Part shown: piece by piece, positions 50,419-59,207 of the stretch
How the letters are laid out: every line of letters begins with the position of its first letter
How positions within the stretch are numbered: the first letter of the stretch is position 1
Assembly (NCBI GenBank): GCA_030432295.1
Contig: JAUIHI010000002.1
Coordinates: 124,001 to 188,000, forward strand
Source: Anaerolineae bacterium
Lineage (GTDB): Bacteria; Chloroflexota; Anaerolineae; Caldilineales; Caldilineaceae
Length of the DNA: 64,000 nucleotides
Direction: 5' to 3'
Notes under the pieces: model-generated
Databases searched by the model: none
What the model saw: only the letters and a program-made list of their open reading frames with translations
What the model was told of the DNA's origin: nothing
Made by a program: the position numbers and the translations under genes

Positions 50419-53400
50419 CTAGCATCCCGGACTGAAATAGCTGGTCGGGCTGGGTCCAGTCTCCAGAGGATTGCCCCGGAAGTCGGTATAAGTAGCCACC
50501 ACAAAATAGGCCAGTCCACAGCCCGGCAGGGTGGGATCAGTAAAATTGGTCACCAGTGGTTCGGTCTCGGCCACGGCTGCGAAATTCAGATCGCTGGCAT
50601 TGGCTCGGTAGATACGGAATTTTTCAATTCGCTGCTGATCCTGGCCCGCATAGCTCCAGGTCAGCACATTCTGCCCGGTCCCACTCACACTGCCAGACAG
50701 ATTGAAGGGATTGGAGGGCGTCACTTCCTTGGCCGTAATCTTCACGCTGGCGCTACTTGTCTTGGCCGTGGCTGGATTGCCCGCAGGGTCATTGGTGGCG
50801 GTCAGCACAAATTCTGTAATTGTTCCGTCGTATTGGATTACCAACTCCCCTTCAAAGGGTCGGGTTCCAAAGTTGAGGGATTGGGTTCCCTTTCCTTCCA
50901 GCATCAGAGAAGTAGCCGTGTTGGCGGACCAGGAAACCTTGAGCAGCGCGCCAACCTCCACTTCGTATTGATTGGTCCCCGTCTGTTTCACCTCGTCCAG
51001 ATTCGATGGCGTGGCCCCACTCTGAGCGCCAAAGTAGACGATACTAGGGGCCGGCACGGCTGTGGGCGCAGGTGTGGGCGGTATGGGGGTAGCTGTGGCA
51101 GTAGCCGTGGGTGTAGGTTCCAGCGCGGTTACATCCACCTGGGCAGTCACACTCTTGTCCACATTCACTGCGGTCAGAATAAAGAATGTGGTCTCGTTGA
51201 CAGCTACCGGCAGACTGCCCGTTCGGGAGAATGAGGTATTCAGCGAGATATCCGGGCTGAAAAGCGTTACGCTGGTCACGTCGCCTTTGATCGACCAGGA
51301 AAGTGTAACCCGTTGGGATTCGCCCTGGACAACTTCCTTGGGGCTGGACTGGAAAAATTCAATCACAGGCGCGCCGGGCAGAGGCGTCGCCGTGGGCTGG
51401 GGTAGGACGGTCACACCGACTTCCTGGCTGAAAGCATCCCCGCCCAGGGTTGTCGCCCGCAGTAGATAGGTTGTGTTCTGCGCGGGGAAGACCTGGCGGC
51501 TGCCCTCCGGCGGCAACTCGGAACCGATGCCTTCGATACTCACCGAAGGCGCGCTCAGCACCCGCCACGTCACCTCGACCGGTTCTCCTGCCAAAACAGT
51601 GGTCGGCTGCACATCGAAGACCAGCACTTGCGGGTTCGGCAGAGGCGTGGGGGTGGGCGTCTGGACAATCACCGACGAACTGCTCTGGGCGGCAATCGGA
51701 TTTTCGACCGAGGGATTGCCCGCCTCAATGCGGAAGGTGGTATCCACCTTGGGTTCCACCACAATCGACCCAATAAATTGTTCTGTGGGCAGAGGCTGTG
51801 GATTGCCATTGGTATACAGAGTCGCCTTGTCGGCCCGCCCGACCTGCCAGGAGACAATCACATTTTCACCCAAGACAACTGTGTCCCGATCAACCGACAG
51901 TTGGATTTCCGGGCTGACAGGCGTCACAAAAACCTGCACCTGTCTGACGTCGGTAAAGAGAGGCGGAAGTCCAAGACGGCTGAGCAGATTTTGGGATGAC
52001 ACCTCATAGGTTGTGGAGCGCACAGGCATAACCACTGCGGTTCCGTAGGGCGCTGGCTCAAAATCGATTACACCTGGTGGGCTAAATGATACGGAGGCAA
52101 AGCGTGAGGCTTCCCATTCAAGAACCACAGGTGTGCCAGCCACAACCGCTTTGGGTTGGGCATCGAAGGTGTAGACAGCCGGTGAAAAACTGATCAATAA
52201 GGCAATAATAAAGAGCAGAATTGTGGAGAGGATCGCCCATTTGCCAATCAGTGGCCGGGCGACCAATTGGCCGGCAATCGTGCGGGGGAACTGCTGCCCG
52301 CCCAGGGGTGTGGCCGTAATTACAAACTGGTACGTTCGGTTGCGAAACCCAATCAGCCGCCGCTGGTGGGGTTCGATAAACATTGTGATTTCCTGGGCTT
52401 CGCTGGGAATCAAGCGAAGCTCGGCCTGCCGTGAAAAAGTCTGGTTTACATTGGGCAGAAAAAATTCAAATTCCAGGGTGCGCTCATCGTCTCGCCCCTC
52501 TACCTGCACCTGCACAATACTGTTCCCATTGTTGCCGATGGCAAAGTCGGATTCACTGATGGGATTGTTGTAGGTGGATTCCTGCTTCTTGCGGGACAGT
52601 TCGCCGATCACCACTTCGTTATAGACGTTTATGTGCAGGGCACAGCCAAGCTGGGTGTAGCGATCCGTATATTCCGGCGAGGTAATACTGATGGCGAGAT
52701 TATGGCGACCGGCAGTGCTGCTGGGCAGGCGGGGCGGGGTCAGGGTGATGGTGACGATCCCAGACTCTTCTTCATTCAAATTGATCTGAGCGGGCAGAAT
52801 CACCACCCAACTGGGATCACAGCCTTCCACCGCCACATTGAAACTGGAGACCAGATCGCCCCCATTGGTGATGGTCAGTTGCAGAGCCACCGTAGCATCC
52901 ACATCCGCCACGATCTCCCGGTCGGCCAGGCTCGCCAGGATCAGTTCATCCACGTGGTCCATCACCGGCGTCACAATCGGGGTGTAGGGCAGTGGCTCGG
53001 CATAGCCCCCACTGCCGCCAAAGCCGTTGGCAGGACCCGCCGGGAAGCCTGCCCCATATCCGTTCCCGTGTCCATGGCCGTTGCCGTTTCCACCCATCGC
53101 CGGGCCGCCGGGACCAGCGCCGATCACCGCCAGAGGAAAAGCGCCCCCATTCCGTTGGCTGGCATGACCGTTGCCATTGGGTCGGGGCGCAGTAGGCCGG
53201 GACGTAGAGGATGGGAGAGGTTGGGAACGGACAGTGGACGTCTCCACACGGGGCGCGGACGGCTGGCCCCCTGCGGTCGGTGGCACAAGAACACCGGGCA
53301 AAGGCCGCGCCCCAAATCCACCCCCGGCCCCGGACCCACCAGGCACTCCGTTGGCCCCGTTCTGCGTGCCCAGGAGCAAAATGACCGTATGCTGACCGAT

Positions 53401-53676
53401 CTCCACCGTGTCCCAATTGTTCAGGGGTGTGGGAATATTCCCCCCCACAGACTGGCCAGCCACGCTGGTCGCGCTCTGCCCGTCTACCACCAACAACTGA
53501 TAGGGCTGCCGCCGGTGATCGACCACGCAATGAAAAGAGGCCACCCCGTCTCCAGAAAGAACAATGTCATTCTCCGGGTGACCGCCGATATTTGTGATTC
53601 CCTTGTCCGGCGTCAGATCATAGAACTCTACGATCCCGTTCGGGCGGATGATTTCAAGTTGATCAGAGAAGGGCAC
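50419..53676 (-). CDS. FHA-domain protein with transmembrane helix and extracellular Ig-like domains
   Basis: Protein of 1,085 residues from GTG 53676. The N-terminal FHA domain (about 1-100; NIGGHPENDIVLSGDGVASFHC) would bind phosphothreonine peptides in the cytoplasm. A Gly/Pro/Asn-rich linker (about 105-225) leads to a beta-sandwich pair (about 230-480). One strong transmembrane helix (ILSTILLFIIALLISFSPAV, about 490) is followed by a series of Ig-like domains marked by 'VLEWEAS', 'IVSWQVG', 'EVTWRVL' and 'TLSWSIK', a Pro/Thr-rich linker (PTPTATATATPIPPTPAPTA) and a C-terminal fibronectin-III domain. It thus connects an intracellular phospho-reader to an extracellular arm. The start lacks a good ribosome-binding site. 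It lies between the VWA gene and the FG-GAP gene, same strand. Confidence 0.85.
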   Translation of the reverse strand: MPFSDQLEIIRPNGIVEFYDLTPDKGITNIGGHPENDIVLSGDGVASFHCVVDHRRQPYQLLVVDGQSATSVAGQSVGGNIPTPLNNWDTVEIGQHTVILLLGTQNGANGVPGGSGAGGGFGARPLPGVLVPPTAGGQPSAPRVETSTVRSQPLPSSTSRPTAPRPNGNGHASQRNGGAFPLAVIGAGPGGPAMGGNGNGHGHGNGYGAGFPAGPANGFGGSGGYAEPLPYTPIVTPVMDHVDELILASLADREIVADVDATVALQLTITNGGDLVSSFNVAVEGCDPSWVVILPAQINLNEEESGIVTITLTPPRLPSSTAGRHNLAISITSPEYTDRYTQLGCALHINVYNEVVIGELSRKKQESTYNNPISESDFAIGNNGNSIVQVQVEGRDDERTLEFEFFLPNVNQTFSRQAELRLIPSEAQEITMFIEPHQRRLIGFRNRTYQFVITATPLGGQQFPRTIAGQLVARPLIGKWAILSTILLFIIALLISFSPAVYTFDAQPKAVVAGTPVVLEWEASRFASVSFSPPGVIDFEPAPYGTAVVMPVRSTTYEVSSQNLLSRLGLPPLFTDVRQVQVFVTPVSPEIQLSVDRDTVVLGENVIVSWQVGRADKATLYTNGNPQPLPTEQFIGSIVVEPKVDTTFRIEAGNPSVENPIAAQSSSSVIVQTPTPTPLPNPQVLVFDVQPTTVLAGEPVEVTWRVLSAPSVSIEGIGSELPPEGSRQVFPAQNTTYLLRATTLGGDAFSQEVGVTVLPQPTATPLPGAPVIEFFQSSPKEVVQGESQRVTLSWSIKGDVTSVTLFSPDISLNTSFSRTGSLPVAVNETTFFILTAVNVDKSVTAQVDVTALEPTPTATATATPIPPTPAPTAVPAPSIVYFGAQSGATPSNLDEVKQTGTNQYEVEVGALLKVSWSANTATSLMLEGKGTQSLNFGTRPFEGELVIQYDGTITEFVLTATNDPAGNPATAKTSSASVKITAKEVTPSNPFNLSGSVSGTGQNVLTWSYAGQDQQRIEKFRIYRANASDLNFAAVAETEPLVTNFTDPTLPGCGLAYFVVATYTDFRGNPLETGPSPTSYFSPGC

Positions 53677-53688
53677 GGGTGGGTAGAC

Positions 53689-53790
53689 GATTGGTTGATT
53701 TTGGATTGGTTGAATAGTCGGTTAGGTGAATGGGTGCTATGCGACTGGTGGATAAAACGATCAATCAACCAGTCAATACTCAACCAATCC
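53689..53790. repeat. Dispersed GGATTGGTTGA hairpin at the VWA gene 3' end
   Basis: GGATTGGTTGA (53703-53713) / TCAACCAATCC (53780-53790) and TGGTTGATT (53692-53700) / AATCAACCA (53763-53771) are perfect inverted pairs. The stop codon of the VWA gene lies inside the right arm, so the element overlaps coding sequence. Similar TTGATTGG words occur at 15,720 and 23,210. Confidence 0.65.
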
Positions 53791-56595
53791 ACCCCAAATC
53801 TGTGAGCAGGAAAGTCAGCATAAAGAGGACGACCGCCGCGCTGCCCAGAACAATCAACAAAGGCAGCAACAGCCAGGAAAGCCAGGAACGCGCCCGGATG
53901 TCTACCGTCGCTTCGTGGATGACCAGAGGCATCTCTTCGGCCTCGATAGACTTGGATACAATACGGAAAGGCAGAGCCTTGCCCTTGCCTGGAGTGGTCG
54001 GCTCAATCACCAACTCCAAATAGAGGGTATCACCCGGCTCAACAGCCGGTGTCTCGGTCCAGGCGTCATCGATCTTGCGGGTCACCCGCTTGAAGGGCAT
54101 ACCGTCGGCATCGTAGCGGAGATCGGGCATGGCCGGGGGGCGTGCACCCATCCCCACATAGGGGCCGTGACCGTTGGTGCCGGGCGCAGACCCGGACCTG
54201 CGTCCAGACAGGGCCAAAGCCGTGCCGCCTACTGGTCCACGCGCAACCGGGGCGTCTGCCGTAGCTGCCGCCGTCGCAGGAGCAGGAGCCTGGGCTGGTG
54301 TCTTCTGCCCCGTTCCCATAACCTCTTCCATATGGGATGTCCCAAACCCCGCGGCCTGCGCCCGCTCCAAATCCCGCTGTTGGGCCGCGGTCAGTGGAAC
54401 TTGGGGTCCACTGGTGGCGTTCTGGATCTGCCCGACATTGCGCTGCACCCGCTCCACAGAGCGCACACTCCGATAGGTGCTCATCGACCCCTGTCCGGCC
54501 CGGCGCAAAGCCGCGCCACCCAGCGCATCGGGCAGGAAACCGCCCAGAGCATAGAGCAGACTGGCCCCGGACCCAGCCACCTCCGCCACTTTCGTGGTGG
54601 ACTCGCCTGCTTTCTTAAGTTTTGCCATACCAGCGCCAGCGCCTGCTTTGGCCTTGCCCAGCCCGGCACTGGCACTCTCCTTGGCAGAGCCAAGTCCCCC
54701 GCGCTGGTCGCCCGCTTGGGCTGGTTCGGCTGGCATGGCGGGGGCGGCCGCATAGACCATTTCGGCATTGGCCATCTCGGCCTCATCCATCTGGACCGTC
54801 TGGGCACGGAATTGCAGATTCTCCCACTCCTCCTGGGTCAGTGCAACCCAATCCCGCACCGTGCGCCCGGCCAGAGCCATGCCCTGGTGCAACAGGCTGA
54901 AACGCAGTCGCCCTTTGGGATCGTCGGCCCGCACCAGATAGGCGCTGGGGACATTGCCCTGATTGTCCAGGGCCAAAGTGAAGCGACGGCGGCGGCGGCG
55001 GCGGGAGAGAGCCGCCAGATAGACCAGCAGCAGCCAGGCCAGCACAACAGTCAGCACAGCAGCCAGCAGGGCCACAATGCGCAGCCAGGTCTCGGCTGTA
55101 AAGATAAAGCGGGGCGCGGCTGGCAGCAGGTCCAGAGAAAATTTGGTGTTCTTCAGATAGCCGTTGCGGTCGCTGACCTGAATGGCAAGAATGTGCTCGC
55201 CCTGGGCGTAGGACGCGCTGTCCAGCCGGAAGACAAAAGGCGGTTCGGTGCGTCGCTCCTGCATCGTGCCGTCCACCAGGAAATCCACCGCGCCCACCCC
55301 GGCCAGGGCTTCCACCTGCACAGTCACAACCACCTCATCCCCCACATAGACCTGGCTTCTGTCGATGGAAGCCTGCACCAGCAGCGGATCCACTACCCGC
55401 ACAGTGACGGATGTCTCGCCCACATTGCCTGCGCTGTCGGTAGCCCGCACACCCAACACGTGGCTGCCCTGCACAAGCCCGGTCGTATCCCAGGCATAGG
55501 CGTAGGGGGCATCCGGCAAAATGGCCACAGATTGACCGTCCACCAGATATTCCATCGAACGAATCGGTCCGGGTGCGTTGACACCGGGCACAAGATCAAC
55601 GATCCCGCCGACGGACTGACCGGCACTGAGGCCGGGCAACGAAACCTCCACTGTGCCCGGCTGGGCGATCAGCGAGACCTGACTGACTACAGGCTCCCCA
55701 ACCGTACTGCTCCCAATCGTTCCGCCACCCACCAGATTGAGGGAGATGGTATGCTCGCCAGCATCCGCGGGCAGCGTGGATGTGTAGCGTAGCTGGTAGC
55801 CCCGCTCGAAGAGAGACCCCAAAGCCAGCAGGCGCAAGCGCGCGGCAGTGGCTGTATCCGTGACAAAGGGCTTGGCTTTGATGCGCAGGCCATAGGCTTC
55901 CATAGCGGAAACGGGTTGGGACTTGGGGCTGTAGGCAAAGAGATAGAGGGGGATATCCACCTGATCGGCCCGGGAGTAGACATCGGCCAGAGGCAGGGAG
56001 TTGATATTTTCCACACTGTCGGTGACGATGACCACTGCACGGCGCTTGACAGTCGTCATCAGTTCGGCCCGGTTGATAGCTTCTACCGTCACCCGGTTGA
56101 GGGACGTATAGTTGCCCGCCACCGACAGCCGATCCACCGCGGCCAGCAACTCGGCCTGGCTGCCGGTGAGGGGTTGGGCCACATCCACCCGTCAAAGGTC
56201 AACAGCAGAGCCTGATCCCCGGTGCGCATCCGGCTGATGAGCGTGCGCAGGCCAGACTTAATCTCCTCCAGATCGGCAACTTCCGTGCTGCGATCCACCG
56301 CAAAGACCAGACCGATGGGCTGGCTCTCGTCCGGTTCCAGCACAATCGAGCCGGCGGGCACTTTGCGCCCATCTTCAAATATCTGAAAATCTGCCGCGGT
56401 TAGCTGGGGCAGGGGCACGCCCAGGTCATCCACCACCGCCAGGTCTATCACCACAGCGGGGAAGCCAGAGGCGTCCACACTATCAATGGCAATCCGGGAA
56501 GCGTCCTGTGCCTGGACCCGCCAAAGGACCAAGAACAGGCCAAGCCCCGCCAAGAGACTGGCACGCATCAATTGGTGTACTGTGTGTCTAGGCAT
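53780..56595 (-). pseudogene. VWA-domain membrane protein, interrupted by a one-base frameshift
   Basis: Two overlapping frames make one protein of about 938 residues. The first (56089-56595) has a signal peptide and the VWA start: VFAVDRSTEV is the MIDAS region (DxSxS-like but with Thr), ending LLLTFDG. The second (53780-56188) continues directly with VDVAQPLTGSQAELLAAVDR. At GACGGGTGGATG one extra G in the G-run would rejoin them perfectly as TFDG-VDVAQP. After VWA come Ig-like domains (about 270-470), a transmembrane helix (LLAAVLTVVLAWLLLVYLAAL), a basic RRRRRRR patch, a long cytoplasmic region with low complexity, and a second transmembrane helix at the C-terminus. It is either a real frameshift mutation or a sequencing error in the homopolymer. 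Confidence 0.8.
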
Positions 56596-56673
56596 AGGTT
56601 TGCTACACAGGTGATAACAGCGATGGATACAAGGGAGCCGTACAGTTTAGCTGGCGTACGGCATCGACGGTGT

Positions 56674-57384
56674 TTAGACGTCTGCCAGAGTCAGGCGGAT
56701 GGCATGGCTATGGAAGGGATTAATCCGGATCGATTGGGTGGCAACCGCACTTTCGCCAGGGTAGGCATCGGGAGCGGTAGCCCGCACCGTCACAGCCCGA
56801 GGCCCTGCCGAAATGCCCGACTCTTTGGCGTGGCGGATTTGCAGCAGCACATCCTTCTGCGCGCCGGGAAAGAGGATGGGGCCGGGTCCCAGCGCGTACC
56901 ATTCGGGGGTCAGTCCCTCAATGGCGAGTTTGAACTGTGCGCCGGGCACAGTGCCCAAATTCTGAACAGTGATAATCCCGTCCAACAACGAATCTGTGGT
57001 AAGCCGGGTATCACTCAATTGCAGGCTGACACTGATGGAGGTAGAGGTGCCTTCGCGCATGACAAAATGGAAGGTATGCTCGCCGATGCGCACCACATCC
57101 CTGTCATAGATGTCGGTGGCTCCTCTGGGCGGCAACACCCGTGTGCCTCCATCCATAGGAATGGGCAACTGGCTCAGATTGACCAGGCGATAGCTGCGGC
57201 TGCCAGCCGTGGCTATCAATTGGGCGTGCCGGGCTTCGATACCCGCGCCCCGTCCTCCTTCCAGAACAATGTCGTTGCGACTGTCGCTGCCGATGTGCAG
57301 GATCGCTCTGTTCAGAGGATATTCTTTGCGCCATCCTTCCCGATCGATCACTTCAACTCGATTGCGGGTCTCCCGTGTATTCAT
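56674..57384 (-). CDS. FHA-domain protein
   Basis: Protein of 236 residues from ATG 57384. An FHA domain occupies about 10-110 with the key Gly-Ser-x-x-Asn pattern ILHIGSDSRNDIVLEGGRGA and the His of IEARHAQLI. A beta-sandwich domain follows (about 115-236), similar to the one after the FHA domain in the longer FHA protein of this block. It has no signal peptide or membrane helix, so it is cytoplasmic. In injection systems and type VI secretion, FHA proteins relay threonine phosphorylation to the apparatus. Here it is the first gene after an internal promoter and leads the VWA/FHA-Ig/FG-GAP/giant block. No kinase gene is visible in the window. Confidence 0.85.
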   Translation of the reverse strand: MNTRETRNRVEVIDREGWRKEYPLNRAILHIGSDSRNDIVLEGGRGAGIEARHAQLIATAGSRSYRLVNLSQLPIPMDGGTRVLPPRGATDIYDRDVVRIGEHTFHFVMREGTSTSISVSLQLSDTRLTTDSLLDGIITVQNLGTVPGAQFKLAIEGLTPEWYALGPGPILFPGAQKDVLLQIRHAKESGISAGPRAVTVRATAPDAYPGESAVATQSIRINPFHSHAIRLTLADV

Positions 57385-57434
57385 AGGCACAGACCTTTAG
57401 GGATAGCTATTGGTAAAAGAGGGCTTTGGATAGC

Positions 57435-57463
57435 AGTATACAGGTAGACAATTGTCTTGTAAA
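57435..57463 (-). promoter_or_regulatory. Internal promoter of the FHA/VWA/adhesin block with palindromic spacer
   Basis: On the minus strand TTTACA (57458-57463), a 17-bp spacer and TATACT (57435-57440). The spacer holds a perfect 12-bp palindrome, AGACAATTGTCT (57446-57457), a natural place for a repressor to block RNA polymerase. It separates the block from the upstream tail-like and methyltransferase genes. Confidence 0.65.
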
Positions 57464-57547
57464 GCTGTTCAACATTGAGAAAAGCTTATGCCATCAGAAG
57501 CCCAGCCGGATGATAAATGTCCTGACCGGTCGCCGTAAATATACGAT

Positions 57548-59203
57548 TTATGCGACGAGCAGCCCACTATTGGCGATCTGAGCCAGTGTCTCAACCACCT
57601 GCTCGGAGAGAGGGACCACCGGCAATTCGACTTGCGGATCGTCGGAAGCAGAGACCGGGGGTTGACGCCAAATCGAGCCACGCTCCGAATCGTCCGCGGC
57701 AATCAGATGACACAAATCATCTGCGGTGCGGGTCCCATCTAGCAGGGGCAGAAGGTAGTGGCAATGGGGGGTCAAAGCCACCCGGCGCAGACGCAAATCC
57801 GTGACGGTTGTCCTTTTCCCCGCTTCCCAACGTGCCCAGGGACTTGCCAGAGGACGGGGGGCAACCTCGGCAGTGTAGGAACCGGCGTGGCTATGCAGCG
57901 AGACCAATTCCCCGCTGGTGCAATAGGCTTGCAGCAGATTGCTGGCCAGAAGCCATCGATCCTCCCGCTGCCGTTCCGGATCAGCCCCAGTCAGAGCCGC
58001 ATAGAGTTCCGCCCGCAGATGGGGGTTCGTCTCCATTAGCTCAGTATAGGCCATCTCCAACAACTGATTCAGAGTTGCCCTGGCCGGCCAGATAGACTTC
58101 AGACAGGTCATTCCGACAATTGTGACCGGGTGATCACTGAGCAGCTTGGCCCCGTCGCCAGAGACAAACTCCACGGATGCCGCCTCCGGGTCTGCGCCCT
58201 CGGCCAGCAGCCCCTGGGCGTGGGCCGAAAAGTAGAGCGTGTCCAGCACATCCATCTCAATCGCCGGAGTCAGCGCAACTTCCTTGTGGCAGAGCAGAGA
58301 GCGGCGGAAGGTGCGGTTGACCACAAAGTCCAGATATTGGCCGCTGTCGCCACTCTTCCCGTTGGTCTGGGCCAGGGCCAACAGATTGGCCGATGTTTCG
58401 TCGGTCAAGCCAGAAGGCAGTCCGGTGCTAAACTCGGCATCGGCCACATAGGCCAGTTCGTGCTGCTCGGCGTGTGCCAGAAACTCGTGGAAATAGCAGG
58501 GATCGTTCACCACCTCCAACTCGTCGTGGAGAAACAGGGAATCGGCCCGTTCGGGCATATTCAGAATGCCGTGATAGTAGCCGTTGAGCAACTGCTCGTA
58601 GGCCGCCGGATAGGAGCTAAGCCGGTAGGAAGCCGCACCTGTGGCCTGGACCAGAAAGCCGATCAGTTCCTTGGCCGCCGCGGCCCGCTGGGCTGGCTCC
58701 GCAATCTCCCGGATGTGATAGAGCATCATCCGGCGCATGGACTCCATCATATGCCAGCCCGGATAAGTGTTGTAGCTGATGTAGGCCACGCCCTTGGGGG
58801 CCAATGCACTGCGGCAAAGGACAAGGAGCGCATCCCGCACTGGGGAGGGAACCCAGGAGTAGATGCCGTGGGCAATAATATAATCGAACTGGCCCAGGCT
58901 GCCGTCCCAGTCTGTCAGGTCCTGGTGGAGCATTTCCACATTGGGCACATCCAAATGGGCGGCAATTTCGCGCCCCTCGTCGATCTGCCGGGAGGATGCG
59001 TCGATCCCCACAAGCTCAGCGTTGGGCAGAGAAAACGCCATCGGAATCAGATTGTATCCAGCCGCGCAGCCGATCTCCAACACCCGGCACGTCTCGACGG
59101 GTGCGGTCGCCAGCCCCCGCAGACGGGCCACAGTCGCCAGCACATCCGGGTGGGTGAAGGCATAGGACCAGCCGCCGTAGGGGACCAGATCGTAGGAGGT
59201 CAT
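57548..59203 (-). CDS. Methyltransferase with regulatory domain, copy 2
   Basis: Protein of 551 residues from ATG 59203, 4 nt after the stop of the upstream paralogue. The N-terminal class I SAM-binding domain (about 30-210) shows CRVLEIGCAAGYNLIPMAF, the acidic VGIDASSRQ and IIAHGIYSWVPSPVRDALLV. A methyltransferase-regulatory domain (PF10119-like) and a beta-rich C-terminal part follow, with FRRSLLCHKEV and DHPVTIVGM shared with copy 1. Substrate is unknown; neighbours suggest modification of a component or cargo of the tail-like system, but that is inference. It is the last gene before the internal promoter. Confidence 0.85.
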   Translation of the reverse strand: MTSYDLVPYGGWSYAFTHPDVLATVARLRGLATAPVETCRVLEIGCAAGYNLIPMAFSLPNAELVGIDASSRQIDEGREIAAHLDVPNVEMLHQDLTDWDGSLGQFDYIIAHGIYSWVPSPVRDALLVLCRSALAPKGVAYISYNTYPGWHMMESMRRMMLYHIREIAEPAQRAAAAKELIGFLVQATGAASYRLSSYPAAYEQLLNGYYHGILNMPERADSLFLHDELEVVNDPCYFHEFLAHAEQHELAYVADAEFSTGLPSGLTDETSANLLALAQTNGKSGDSGQYLDFVVNRTFRRSLLCHKEVALTPAIEMDVLDTLYFSAHAQGLLAEGADPEAASVEFVSGDGAKLLSDHPVTIVGMTCLKSIWPARATLNQLLEMAYTELMETNPHLRAELYAALTGADPERQREDRWLLASNLLQAYCTSGELVSLHSHAGSYTAEVAPRPLASPWARWEAGKRTTVTDLRLRRVALTPHCHYLLPLLDGTRTADDLCHLIAADDSERGSIWRQPPVSASDDPQVELPVVPLSEQVVETLAQIANSGLLVA

Positions 59204-59207
59204 CGGT

